Assembly: GCF_013408985.1 (NCBI RefSeq)
Contig: NZ_JACBZT010000001.1
Coordinates: forward strand, 3,038,001 to 3,102,000
DNA length: 64,000 bases
DNA from: Petropleomorpha daqingensis
GTDB lineage: Bacteria > Actinomycetota > Actinomycetes > Mycobacteriales > Geodermatophilaceae
Direction: 5' to 3'
This document shows, piece by piece, positions 1-9,453 of this stretch; position 1 is the stretch's first letter, and every line of letters starts with the position of its first letter. A model generated the notes under the pieces. The model saw only the letters and a program-made list of their open reading frames with translations. It was not told the DNA's origin and made no database searches. Made by a program: the position numbers and the translations under genes.

Positions 1-600
1 CTCGGGGTCGACCTCGAGATCCACGCCGCGCTGCACGCGCTGCGTCAGGCGACGACCCTGCCGGAGGACACGTACGTGTCCGTGAACCTCTCCCCGGAGA
101 CGCTGCTCTGGCCAGGGCTCCCCGACGCCCTGCGGAGCGCATCCATCCCGCTGTCCCGCATCGTCGTGGAACTCACCGAGCACTCCGCGGTGGAGGACTA
201 CGACGCCCTCGACCGGGCGCTGCAACCGCTGCGCCGGGCTGGGCTCCGGATCGCCGTGGACGACGCCGGCGCCGGCCACGCCACCTTCCGGCACATCCTC
301 CGGCTCGCGCCGGACCTCATCAAGCTCGACCGCAGCCTCATCAGCGGCATCGACGGCGATCCCGCACGGCGGGTGCTCGCGGGCGCCGTCGTGGCCCTCG
401 CCCGTGAGATGCGGGGCGTGGTCGTCGCCGAAGGGATCGAGCGGACCACCGAGCTGGCCGTCCTGATGGGCCTCGGGGTCCAGGCCGGCCAGGGGTACCT
501 GTTCGGCCGGCCGAGCACCGACGAGCGGGACTGGCGGGCCTGGCGCCGTTCGCCGTGGCCGCGGCTGTCGACCCCGGCGCTGCTCAGGACGACGTCGTGA
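1..600 (+). CDS. EAL-domain cyclic-di-GMP phosphodiesterase (3' part)
   Basis: The reading frame is open from the first base, so the gene starts upstream. What remains is the C-terminal two thirds of an EAL domain, a family that hydrolyses c-di-GMP to pGpG. Visible signatures are VNLSPETL, ELTEHS (metal-binding Glu region), VDDAGAG, LIKLDRSL with the catalytic Lys, VVAEGIE and QGYLFGRPS. The EAL motif itself lies outside the window. All motifs inside it look intact, so the domain may be active. The last 17 nt overlap the end of the convergent LysR gene. Any sensory or GGDEF part cannot be seen. Confidence 0.88.
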   Translation, partial: LGVDLEIHAALHALRQATTLPEDTYVSVNLSPETLLWPGLPDALRSASIPLSRIVVELTEHSAVEDYDALDRALQPLRRAGLRIAVDDAGAGHATFRHILRLAPDLIKLDRSLISGIDGDPARRVLAGAVVALAREMRGVVVAEGIERTTELAVLMGLGVQAGQGYLFGRPSTDERDWRAWRRSPWPRLSTPALLRTTS

Positions 601-1510
601 CCGCTGCCGCGTCCAGCCCGGTGCAGACCGGCCGGCACCGGTCCAGGTAGGCGGCGAGAAAGGCCCGACCCGCGGCACCGCGCAGCATCTCGTCCCGGGT
701 GAGGACGCCGAGTTCCCACTGGGGTGCACCGGTCAGCGTCGCCGTCGCCACGCCGGGGAACGTCTCGCGGTCGATGCAGGCGTCGGGGCCGTAGGCGATG
801 CCCATGCCCCGCTGCACCATGCTCTGCAGGGTCAGCCACTCGTTGATCTCGAGCCGGACCTGGCGGGGCAGCGTGCTCTCCTGCACCCAGGTGTCGAACA
901 GGGCCCGGGCCCACGATCCGCGCGCCAGGTCGATGATCGGTTCCTCGACGACGTCGGCGGGGGTCACGTCCCGCGCTCCGGCGAGCCGGTGGCCTGCGGG
1001 GCACACGAGGCTCAGCGGGGTGCTGATCAGCGGGGTGAAGCGGATCCCCGGGCCGAGGCGCGGGATCCGGGGCCCGATGGCGAAGTCCACCTGGCCCTCG
1101 GCCACGAGGTCCGGCATCCGCTGAGCCGGGGCGGGCAGCACGTGCACGTCGACGCCCGGGTGCTCCGACTGGAACCGGTGGATCGTCTCTGCCACGTCGA
1201 TGGCTCGCGGAAGGGCGAGGACGGCGATGCGGACCGAGCCGCGGAGCAGGCCGATGACCTCCGCGACCGCATCGCGGGCGCGCTCGGTCTCGGCCAGGGC
1301 GGCACGGGCTGGTTCGAGCAGGGCCCGTCCGGCGTCGGTGAGCTCGGTGCCGCGACGACCGCGGATGAACAGCTCGGTGCCGAGTTCGCGTTCCAGGGAC
1401 AGCAGCGACGCCGACAGGCTCGACTGGACCATGTAGAGGCGCGCCGCGGCGGAGGTGAAGGAGCCCTCCTCGACGACGGCGAGGAAGTACTCCAGCTGCC
1501 TCAGTTCCAC
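584..1510 (-). CDS. LysR-family transcriptional regulator
   Basis: This 308-residue protein has the usual LysR length. The N-terminal winged HTH (residues 1-62, starting MELRQLEYFLAVVEEGSF) has the typical RLYMVQSSLSASLLSLE recognition region, followed by a linker helix and a periplasmic-binding-like effector domain (about 88-290). The start is the GTG at 1510, preceded by GAGGAA. The gene faces away from the TetR gene at 1639 and ends inside the tail of the EAL gene. The target is unknown. LysR proteins often control a divergent gene, which here would be the TetR regulator, an unusual target. The effector cannot be read from the sequence. Confidence 0.92.
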   Translation of the reverse strand: MELRQLEYFLAVVEEGSFTSAAARLYMVQSSLSASLLSLERELGTELFIRGRRGTELTDAGRALLEPARAALAETERARDAVAEVIGLLRGSVRIAVLALPRAIDVAETIHRFQSEHPGVDVHVLPAPAQRMPDLVAEGQVDFAIGPRIPRLGPGIRFTPLISTPLSLVCPAGHRLAGARDVTPADVVEEPIIDLARGSWARALFDTWVQESTLPRQVRLEINEWLTLQSMVQRGMGIAYGPDACIDRETFPGVATATLTGAPQWELGVLTRDEMLRGAAGRAFLAAYLDRCRPVCTGLDAAAVTTSS

Positions 1511-1537
1511 GGCGTTCCTCTTCGTGCTCGGGAGCGC

Positions 1538-1554
1538 GGGCGACGGTGTCGCCC
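1538..1554. promoter_or_regulatory. Inverted repeat in the LysR/TetR divergent region
   Basis: Perfect 7-bp arms GGGCGAC and GTCGCCC flank a 3-bp spacer, midway between the divergent LysR and TetR genes. Position and symmetry suit an operator for either regulator, but no promoter element ties it to one. Confidence 0.35.
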
Positions 1555-1626
1555 GGCGGTCGTGTGCCGCGGACGGTAGGCAGCCGGGGCGGAACGCGCG
1601 GGTGCCGTGTCACGACTGGATCGCCC

Positions 1627-1632
1627 TACAGT
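1627..1632 (+). promoter_or_regulatory. -10 element TACAGT of a leaderless promoter
   Basis: TACAGT lies 6 nt before the ATG at 1639 and no Shine-Dalgarno sequence is present. This spacing puts the transcript start at or next to the start codon and is one of the reasons for choosing ATG 1639. Confidence 0.55.
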
Positions 1633-1638
1633 CGGCCC

Positions 1639-2310
1639 ATGGCATCGGGGGACGCCGGGCCGCCACGGGCGCAGGGGTCGGCTCGCAGCCCCAGGCGCCT
1701 GGACCGGACGAAGGACCAGGCGATCACGGCGGCGGTGGTCGACGTGCTGGACCGGTTGGGCCTGCGCGGCTTCACCATGGACGAGGTCGCGCTGAGCGCG
1801 GGCGTCGGCAAGGCGGCCATCTACCGGCGGTGGGCCGGCAAGACCGACCTGCTGGCCAGCTACACCGAGGGGTCGATCGAGGGCACCCTCGACGTCTCGG
1901 ACACCGGTTCGCTCAGGACCGACCTGATCGGGCTGCTCGCCTCGGCGGTCGCCCACTTCAACGGCCCGGCAGGACGCGCCAACCGGGCCCTGCTCAGCGC
2001 GGTGCACGACGACCCGGCGCTGGCAGCGGCCTATCACTCCGGGCCGGTGGCCCAGTGGGCCGCGGCCTTCGACGAGGTCCTCCGTCGTGCCGTCGGGCGA
2101 GGCGAGATCGCGCCCACTGTCGACGCGTCTCTCGCTGCGGAAGCCGGCGCGGCGATCCTCGTCCAGCGCTGGTTGCTCCTGGGGCAGCACATCGACGAGG
2201 AACTGGTGACGGCCGTGGTGGACAGGGTGGTGCTGCCCCTCCTGCGGGATCACGGTGCCCAACGGCTACCGGACGCACCGGCGCCCGGGACGCCGTCGTC
2301 CGAACGTTGA
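1639..2310 (+). CDS. TetR/AcrR-family transcriptional regulator
   Basis: This 223-residue TetR regulator has an N-terminal HTH (about 17-63, motif LRGFTMDEVALSAGVGKAAIYRRW) and an all-helical ligand domain. An upstream in-frame start at 1546 exists, but the ATG at 1639 is preferred because TACAGT sits 6 nt before it and the family homology begins just after. It resembles the TetR at 27941 along its whole length (shared TMDEVAL.AGV.KA.IYRRW, DTGSLR.DL, VLPLL regions), so the two look like paralogs. Its last 45 nt overlap a small antisense zinc-ribbon gene. Confidence 0.9.
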   Translation: MASGDAGPPRAQGSARSPRRLDRTKDQAITAAVVDVLDRLGLRGFTMDEVALSAGVGKAAIYRRWAGKTDLLASYTEGSIEGTLDVSDTGSLRTDLIGLLASAVAHFNGPAGRANRALLSAVHDDPALAAAYHSGPVAQWAAAFDEVLRRAVGRGEIAPTVDASLAAEAGAAILVQRWLLLGQHIDEELVTAVVDRVVLPLLRDHGAQRLPDAPAPGTPSSER

Positions 2311-2439
2311 GGACACGACCTCGGCCGGCAGCCGGCAGCCTCGGGGGCAGTCGAACTCGACCGGCTCCCCGTCGAGCCACCCCACCGCGGCAGACCGCCC
2401 GCAGTCCGGGCAGCTCTCCCACGTCACGTGCTCGCTCAC
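2266..2439 (-). CDS. Small zinc-ribbon-like protein (57 aa)
   Basis: This is a short gene read from GTG 2439, with GGAAGG 8 nt upstream. The 57-residue product begins VSEHVTWESCPDCGRSAAVG and has a CPDC pair (Cys10, Cys13) and a second C-P-R-G-C pair (Cys31, Cys35), the four-cysteine layout of a single zinc ribbon. The tail is Arg-rich. The 3' 45 nt overlap the end of the convergent TetR gene. Function is unknown; small zinc ribbons of this type usually bind nucleic acid or protein. The clear RBS and paired cysteines favour a real gene over a chance frame. Confidence 0.68.
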   Translation of the reverse strand: MSEHVTWESCPDCGRSAAVGWLDGEPVEFDCPRGCRLPAEVVSSTFGRRRPGRRCVR

Positions 2440-2521
2440 CGATGATCCTTCCGACCGCGCCGTCCGGCTCCCAGGTTCTGTCCCGCTGCGGCACCTGGTA
2501 AATCACGCCTTCTCGCTGACC

Positions 2522-2542
2522 GCCATCGACGGTTCCGATGGC
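2522..2542. promoter_or_regulatory. Inverted repeat upstream of the Clp ATPase gene
   Basis: Arms GCCATCG and CGATGGC are a perfect match with a 7-bp spacer, about 120 bp before the Clp ATPase start in a 221-bp non-coding stretch. It is a candidate operator. It matches neither the HAIR consensus (CTTGAGT-N7-ACTCAAG) nor CIRCE, so HspR/HrcA control is not supported. Confidence 0.4.
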
Positions 2543-2660
2543 ACGCGGGTCAGCAGCCGAAGCGCTCCTCGCAGCCGTCTCGGCAGGATGACCGATGGAG
2601 ATCCCGCCCGAGGACGAGTAGCCCAGTAGGGGACCACGCCACTCCCGGGACGGACGAGCG

Positions 2661-5198
<2,538 letters not shown>

Positions 5199-5211
5199 GC
5201 GCTGAGCAGTG

Positions 5212-5246
5212 CGACGGCCCCGCAGCCAGCGGCTGCGGGGCCGTCG
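5212..5246 (+). terminator. Hairpin terminator after the Clp gene
   Basis: A perfect 16-bp GC-rich stem (5212-5227 with 5231-5246) closes a 3-nt loop, 14 nt after the Clp stop codon. There is no U-tract, as is common for actinobacterial terminators. It may also serve the convergent small gene ending at 5263. Confidence 0.75.
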
Positions 5247-5262
5247 TCCGGGGCGGTGGTGC

Positions 5263-5505
5263 TCAGACGAGCCCCTCGTTGTGCGGTTCGATGCTGGCCG
5301 AGGGATCCACCCCCTCGTCGGCGGCAGGCTGCACCGGGCCTTCGCCCGGCTCGGAACCGGAGCCGGCGGCGGTGTTCCGGGAGGACCGCTCCGGATCGGT
5401 CACGTCCGTCGTCGTCGGCGCCTGACCGATGCGCTTGGCGGCCGGCCCGGTCCCGGTCTCCTCGAGCTCTGACTCGCTCACAACTCCTCCATCCAGTTCG
5501 TTCAC
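5263..5505 (-). CDS. Small acidic, disordered hypothetical protein
   Basis: A short, Glu/Pro/Gly/Ser-rich acidic protein of up to 80 residues with no recognisable domain or membrane segment. The GTG at 5505 overlaps the upstream DUF2267 stop codon as GTGA, suggesting translational coupling. A second GTG at 5481 has GGAGGA just 3 nt before it and would give 72 residues, so the exact start is uncertain. It is in an operon with the DUF2267 gene and ends near the Clp terminator. Its composition suggests an intrinsically disordered, possibly stress-related protein, but function is unknown. Confidence 0.6.
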   Translation of the reverse strand: MNELDGGVVSESELEETGTGPAAKRIGQAPTTTDVTDPERSSRNTAAGSGSEPGEGPVQPAADEGVDPSASIEPHNEGLV

Positions 5506-5870
5506 TGCACGAGCCGGGCGAACTCCCCGCCCAGCTGGGAGAGCACGTCGTCGAACTCGCCCGGCTCGACCGCGTCACGGGTCGTGGCGAGGACGGCGAC
5601 CATGCCGTCCCGCGCCTCCTTCTCGGGCAGGTGCGCCATGTGGGCGACCCGCCGGGCGAACTCGTCGGGCCCGAAGGGGTGCGCCTCCGGTTCCGGCGGG
5701 ATGAGGTCGGCCTGCAGGTCGCCGGGCAGCTGAGCACGCAGGTCGTCGGCCTCACCGCCGGTGAGCCGCTCGGCCAGCACGCGCAACGTCGCATGGACGA
5801 GCGTCTCGGTCTCGTCGCGGGGGCGCCCGCCACGCGCTTGCACGGACGAGATGAAGTCGTCGTACTGCAC
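5502..5870 (-). CDS. DUF2267 domain protein
   Basis: This 122-residue protein begins with the family-typical QYDDFISSVQARG and covers one DUF2267 domain (about 3-115, with LRVLAERLTGGEADDLRAQL and FARRVAHMAHL helices). The start is GTG 5870, behind a strong GGAGGAGAGG. The family is common in Actinobacteria and often lies near stress genes; its biochemical role is not established. It overlaps the next small gene by 4 nt and diverges from the small gene at 6064, with an inverted repeat between them. Confidence 0.85.
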   Translation of the reverse strand: MQYDDFISSVQARGGRPRDETETLVHATLRVLAERLTGGEADDLRAQLPGDLQADLIPPEPEAHPFGPDEFARRVAHMAHLPEKEARDGMVAVLATTRDAVEPGEFDDVLSQLGGEFARLVQ

Positions 5871-5951
5871 TGCCCTCTCCTCCTCGCCCGGGGCCGGACG
5901 CGTCGGACGCCGACCGGTGCTCCCAACGTGGTGGATGCCGCCGCGGAAGGC

Positions 5952-5971
5952 CATCGGCAGACCTACCGATG
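5952..5971. promoter_or_regulatory. ATCGG-N8-CCGAT motif in divergent promoter region
   Basis: CATCGG and CCGATG face each other across 8 bp in the intergenic region between the DUF2267 operon and the gene at 6064. The same half-site and spacing recur in the palindrome at 6318. It could be an operator for the flanking genes. Confidence 0.4.
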
Positions 5972-6063
5972 TGCCCGCGCCGTCCGCGCGCCGATGCTGG
6001 AGCCGCGGAGGCCTCCCGGGACGCGGACCCGCGCGTCGAGCCGGCCTCCCGGGGAGGACCACC

Positions 6064-6303
6064 ATGCGAGTCGAAGACCTGTCGGGCGACGACGCCACCG
6101 TGTACCGGGCCGTGGCCGAGGTGGAGGTCGGTACCGGCGCGCCGCACCTGCAGGACATCGCCCGTGCTGCCGGTCTGGACCTCGAGCGGGCGCGGACCGC
6201 CGTCCACCGGTTGCTGCACACCGAGCCGAAGATCCTGCACGAGGTCCCCGACACCGGCCCCACCGACCTGGGACCGGTGTACGAGCTGGCGCCCCGGACC
6301 TGA
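6064..6303 (+). CDS. Small hypothetical protein, possible winged-helix fold
   Basis: A 79-residue protein starting MRVEDLSGDDATVYRAVAEV at ATG 6064, with GGAGGA 5 nt before it. The predicted helices (DLSGDDATVYRAVAEVEV, PHLQDIARAAGLDLERARTAVHRLL) followed by an ILHEV...VYEL strand pair resemble a small MarR/winged-helix DNA-binding core, but this is only a visual impression. It is divergent from the DUF2267 gene and followed by a palindrome before the dehydrogenase. Function is unknown. Confidence 0.68.
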   Translation: MRVEDLSGDDATVYRAVAEVEVGTGAPHLQDIARAAGLDLERARTAVHRLLHTEPKILHEVPDTGPTDLGPVYELAPRT

Positions 6304-6317
6304 CCGGCTCGGCGGCT

Positions 6318-6343
6318 CGGTATCGGCATGTCTGCCGATACCG
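6318..6343. promoter_or_regulatory. 11-bp perfect palindrome before the dehydrogenase gene
   Basis: Arms CGGTATCGGCA and TGCCGATACCG flank TGTC. The element lies 15 nt after the stop of the gene at 6064 and 80 nt before the dehydrogenase start. It may be a terminator, an operator, or both. The ATCGGCA core recurs at 5952 and 8384. Confidence 0.55.
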
Positions 6344-6422
6344 GGCTCCCCGCCGCGCCGGGTGCAATCGAGGTCCGGTTCGGATCCGGATCGGGGGAGA
6401 GCACCAGCGACGAGGAGGCACC

Positions 6423-7571
6423 GTGAAGGCAGTGGTCTACGAAGGCCCGCGGCAGGTCAGCGTCAATGACGTCCCGGACGCGCGCGTCGAGCGGCCGACC
6501 GACGTGCTCGTCCGCATCACCACGACCAACATCTGCGGTTCCGATCTGCACATGTACGAGGGCCGCACCGACTTCGAGACCGGTCGGTGGTTCGGGCACG
6601 AGAACATGGGAGAGGTCATCGAGGTCGGCGACGGTGTCGACAAGGTCCAGGTGGGCGACCGCGTCGTCCTGCCGTTCAACGTCGCCTGCGGGCACTGCAA
6701 GAACTGCGAGCACGGCCTGACCAACTACTGCCTGACCGCCCAGCCGGATCCGCAGATGGCCGGTGCCGCGTACGGGTTCGCCGACATGGGCCCGTGGGCG
6801 GGTGGCCAGGCCGAGTTGCTCCGGGTGCCCTGGGGGGACTTCAACTGCCTGCGCCTCGGGGAGGACGCGGACGAGAAGGCCACCGACTATGTGATGCTGG
6901 CCGACATCTGGCCGACCGGCTACCACGCCACGGAGCTGGCCGGCGTCTCGCCCGGCGACCAGACCGTCATCTACGGCGCAGGACCGGTCGGGCTGATGGC
7001 CGCGCTGTCGGCCACCATCCGTGGTGCCAGCAAGGTGATGATCGTCGACCGGCACCCCGACCGGCTGCGGCTGGCCGAGTCGATCGGCGCGATCGCCATC
7101 GACGACTCGAAGGTCGACCCGGTCGAGGCCGTGCTCGAGCAGACGATGGGCCTCGGCGCGGACAACGGCTGCGAGTGCGTGGGCTACCAGGCGCACGACC
7201 CCGAGGGGAACGAGCACCCGAACGACACCCTGAACAAGCTGGTGAGGTCCGTGCGGTTCACCGGGAAGATCGGTTCGATCGGCGTCTTCGTGCCGCAGGA
7301 CCCCGGGGGTCCCGACGAGCTGGCCAAGAACGGGCAGGTCGCCTTCGACTACGGCTTGTACTGGTTCAAGGGCCAGCACATCGGCAGCGGCCAGGCCCCG
7401 GTCAAGAAGTACAACCGTCAGCTGCGCGACCTGATCGCCGCCGGCAAGGCCGAGCCGTCGTTCATCGTCAGCCACGAGCTGCCGCTGGACGAGGCTCCGG
7501 AGGCCTACAAGCACTTCGATGCCCGGGACGAGGGCTGGACCAAGGTCGTCCTGCACCCGGCGGGTGCCTGA
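6423..7571 (+). CDS. Zinc-dependent alcohol dehydrogenase, glutathione-independent formaldehyde dehydrogenase type
   Basis: A 382-residue medium-chain dehydrogenase. Catalytic zinc ligands are Cys38 (NICGSD), His59-Glu60 (FGHEN) and a later Asp/Glu. The structural zinc site has four cysteines (89, 92, 95, 103). The Rossmann motif is YGAGPVGLMA. The long C-terminal insert (QAHDPEGNEHPND; IGVFVPQDPGGPD) is typical of formaldehyde-dismutase-like/glutathione-independent FDH enzymes, so the likely reaction is NAD-dependent aldehyde or alcohol oxidation. The start is GTG 6423 behind GAGGAGG. It is followed 1 nt later by a PfpI-family gene, so the two are probably co-transcribed. Substrate is inferred from family only. 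Confidence 0.9.
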   Translation: MKAVVYEGPRQVSVNDVPDARVERPTDVLVRITTTNICGSDLHMYEGRTDFETGRWFGHENMGEVIEVGDGVDKVQVGDRVVLPFNVACGHCKNCEHGLTNYCLTAQPDPQMAGAAYGFADMGPWAGGQAELLRVPWGDFNCLRLGEDADEKATDYVMLADIWPTGYHATELAGVSPGDQTVIYGAGPVGLMAALSATIRGASKVMIVDRHPDRLRLAESIGAIAIDDSKVDPVEAVLEQTMGLGADNGCECVGYQAHDPEGNEHPNDTLNKLVRSVRFTGKIGSIGVFVPQDPGGPDELAKNGQVAFDYGLYWFKGQHIGSGQAPVKKYNRQLRDLIAAGKAEPSFIVSHELPLDEAPEAYKHFDARDEGWTKVVLHPAGA

Positions 7572-7572
7572 C

Positions 7573-8148
7573 ATGGCAGGAGAGCTGAACGGACGACGGG
7601 TCGCGATCCTGGCGGCCGACGGTGTCGAGCGGGTCGAGCTCGAGCAACCGCGCCGGGCTCTCGACGACGCCGGCGCGCGGACCGAGGTGCTGTCGATCCA
7701 CGACGGGGAGATCGCGGCGCGGAACAACGACCTGGAGGACGCCGGCACGTTCGGCGTCGACCGGCTGGTCGGCGCGGCGTCGGTGGACGAGTACGACGCG
7801 CTGTTGCTGCCCGGGGGGACGGTGAACCCGGACCAGCTGCGGATGCAACCCGCCGCGGTGCAGTTCGTCCGCGACTTCGTCCGGTCGGGCAAGCCGGTCG
7901 CCTCGATCTGCCACGGCCCGTGGAACTTCGTCGAGGCCGATGTCGCGCGCGGCCGCCGGTTGACGTCGTTCCCGAGCATCCGCACCGACCTGCGCAACGC
8001 GGGCGCGGAGGTGGTCGACGAGCAGGTCGTCACCGACGGCAACATCACCACGAGTCGGTCTCCCGACGACCTGCCGGCGTTCTGCGAGCGGATCGTGCAG
8101 GAGTTCGCCGGCGCCCCGCAGCCCGCTGGTGCCGGAGGTCGCGCCTGA
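7573..8148 (+). CDS. DJ-1/PfpI family protein
   Basis: A 191-residue class I glutamine amidotransferase-like protein. The nucleophile elbow is ASICHGPW (Cys in CHG), with the upstream Glu in the RVELEQP segment and ALLLPGGTVNPDQLR typical of PfpI/YhbO proteins. The family includes protein deglycases, chaperones and proteases acting on aldehyde-damaged molecules. Its position 1 nt after the dehydrogenase suggests a shared aldehyde-detoxification role. The start at ATG 7573 removes a short upstream extension. A 12-bp hairpin follows the stop codon. Confidence 0.88.
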   Translation: MAGELNGRRVAILAADGVERVELEQPRRALDDAGARTEVLSIHDGEIAARNNDLEDAGTFGVDRLVGAASVDEYDALLLPGGTVNPDQLRMQPAAVQFVRDFVRSGKPVASICHGPWNFVEADVARGRRLTSFPSIRTDLRNAGAEVVDEQVVTDGNITTSRSPDDLPAFCERIVQEFAGAPQPAGAGGRA

Positions 8149-8157
8149 CCTCGTGGA

Positions 8158-8189
8158 CCGGCACCGGGCCCCCGCCCGCCCGGTGCCGG
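8158..8189 (+). terminator. Hairpin terminator after PfpI gene
   Basis: A perfect 12-bp stem (8158-8169 with 8178-8189) with an 8-nt C-rich loop begins 10 nt after the PfpI stop. The rest of the gap to 8392 holds no convincing gene. Confidence 0.7.
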
Positions 8190-8383
8190 GCCGACGGTCG
8201 TGACCGAGGGCGGCGAGGACCAGCAGACCCCGGACCTGCTCGCCGCCATGGGCCGCCACCTCGTCCAGGGCCGGCACCTCAGCCGGCCGACGCCCATCGC
8301 CACCTGCCCGGCTGGCCGCGGCTGGACCACGCGGCCGACACCCGCGCGGCGGTGAGCGCCACCGCCGTGTCGCGCGCCGCTAG

Positions 8384-8401
8384 CATCGGCATGTGCCGAT
8401 G
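8384..8401. promoter_or_regulatory. Operator palindrome overlapping the ArsR -10 and start
   Basis: Arms CATCGGCA and TGCCGATG are perfect with a 2-bp centre. The element overlaps the -10 hexamer TAGCAT (8381-8386) and the GTG start at 8393, an ideal place for autorepression by the ArsR-family sensor. Metal-responsive ArsR operators are typically palindromes of this kind. Confidence 0.65.
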
Positions 8402-8773
8402 ACACCGGAGATCGCCGTCATGTCAGCGCCGGAGGTCGACGAGGCAGCCGCCCTGTCGACCGCTGCGGCGCTGTTCCGCAGCCTGGGCGACCCGGCCCGG
8501 CTGGCGATCGTGCGACACCTCGCCCTCGGCGAGCACCGGGTGGTCGACCTGACCGCGCACCTCGGACTCGCCCAGTCGACGGTGAGCGGGCACCTGGACT
8601 GCCTGCGCTGCTGCGGGGTGGCGACCTCGCGCCCCCAGGGCCGCGCCTCGCTGTGGTCGCTGACCGCGAGCGCCGAGGTGCTCGGCGTCCTGGCCGCCGC
8701 CGAGCGGTTGCTCGCGGCGACGGGTGACGCCGTCGCGCTGTGCCCGACCTACGGCGAGGCGGCGAACCGGTGA
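8393..8773 (+). CDS. ArsR/SmtB-family metal sensor, CmtR-like
   Basis: A 126-residue winged-HTH repressor (HTH about 46-90, AQSTVSGHLDCLRCCG). Cysteines at 70, 73 and 74 in the recognition helix plus one at 117 near the C-terminus (ALCPTYGE) match the layout of mycobacterial CmtR (Cys57/Cys61/Cys102), which senses Cd(II) and Pb(II). The GTG at 8393 is the likely start, 6 nt after TAGCAT (leaderless); ATG 8399 is the alternative. The last 4 nt overlap the CDF exporter start, forming a sensor-exporter operon under the palindrome at 8384. Metal specificity is inferred. Confidence 0.88.
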   Translation: MPMTPEIAVMSAPEVDEAAALSTAAALFRSLGDPARLAIVRHLALGEHRVVDLTAHLGLAQSTVSGHLDCLRCCGVATSRPQGRASLWSLTASAEVLGVLAAAERLLAATGDAVALCPTYGEAANR

Positions 8774-9444
8774 CCGGCACGCAACTGACATCCGCCGACC
8801 GCGCCCGGCTGGGCCGCCGCGCCCAGTGGCTGGCCGGCGCGAGCGTGGCCTACAACGTGCTGGAGGCCGTCGTCGCCGTCGCCGCGGGCGTGGTCGCCGG
8901 CTCGGTGGCACTCGTCGGGTTCGGGCTGGACTCCGTCGTCGAGGTCTCCAGCGGCCTGATCGTCCTGTGGCAGTTCCGGCACCGGATGCCGGAGACGCGG
9001 GAGCGGCAGGCGCTGCGGCTGATGGCGCTGGCCTTTTTCGGCCTGGCCGCCTACGTCACCGTCGAGTCGGTGCGCTCGCTGTTCTTCGGCGGAGAGCCGG
9101 AGACGTCACCCGTCGGCATCGCCCTGGCGATCGCGTCGCTGGTGATCATGCCGTTCCTCTCCTGGGCCCAGCGCCGCACCGGCCGTGAGCTCGGCTCGGC
9201 CACCGTGGTCGCCGACTCCACCCAGACCCTGCTGTGCACCTACCTGTCGGCGGTGCTGCTGGTCGGACTCCTGCTCAACGCGACTCTCGGCTGGGGCTGG
9301 GCCGATCCGTTGGCCGGCCTGGTCATCGCGGCCGTCGCGGCCAAGGAGGGGATCGAGGCGTGGCGCGGCGAGGGCTGCGGTGACGGCTGCTGCGCGGGAC
9401 CGGTCGCCGTCGCGCTCCCCGAGATCGGACGCAGGCCCGTCTAG
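8770..9444 (+). CDS. Cation diffusion facilitator (CDF) metal exporter
   Basis: A 224-residue inner-membrane protein with about six transmembrane helices. The TM2 region GFGLDSVVEVSSG and TM5 region VVADSTQTLLCTYL carry the acidic residues of CDF transport sites; TM5 has ADSTQ rather than the common HxxxD. The usual large cytoplasmic C-terminal domain is missing, replaced by a short Cys-rich tail (GEGCGDGCCAGP) that may bind soft metals. The GTG start overlaps the ArsR stop as GTGA, so the two are coupled. Role: efflux of the metal sensed by the ArsR partner, probably Cd, Zn or Pb. Confidence 0.87.
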   Translation: MTGTQLTSADRARLGRRAQWLAGASVAYNVLEAVVAVAAGVVAGSVALVGFGLDSVVEVSSGLIVLWQFRHRMPETRERQALRLMALAFFGLAAYVTVESVRSLFFGGEPETSPVGIALAIASLVIMPFLSWAQRRTGRELGSATVVADSTQTLLCTYLSAVLLVGLLLNATLGWGWADPLAGLVIAAVAAKEGIEAWRGEGCGDGCCAGPVAVALPEIGRRPV

Positions 9445-9447
9445 CCT
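9442..9447 (+). promoter_or_regulatory. -10 element TAGCCT of a leaderless promoter
   Basis: TAGCCT overlaps the CDF stop codon and lies 6 nt before ATG 9454, with no RBS between. The M20 peptidase therefore probably has its own leaderless transcript. Confidence 0.55.
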
Positions 9448-9453
9448 GCCGGC

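Noticed and set aside
1546-1638. Longer N-terminus for the TetR gene at 1639
   Set aside because: The 31 extra residues are Gly/Arg-rich and not TetR-like, and the TACAGT hexamer 6 nt before ATG 1639 fits a leaderless start.
2440-2660. Heat-shock operator (HAIR or CIRCE) before the Clp gene
   Set aside because: No CTTGAGT-N7-ACTCAAG or TTAGCACTC repeat is present; only the GCCATCG/CGATGGC repeat was found.
8200-8355. Possible 51-codon gene between the PfpI terminator and the ArsR gene
   Set aside because: GTG start without RBS, Arg/Pro-rich composition, no recognisable pattern; treated as non-coding.
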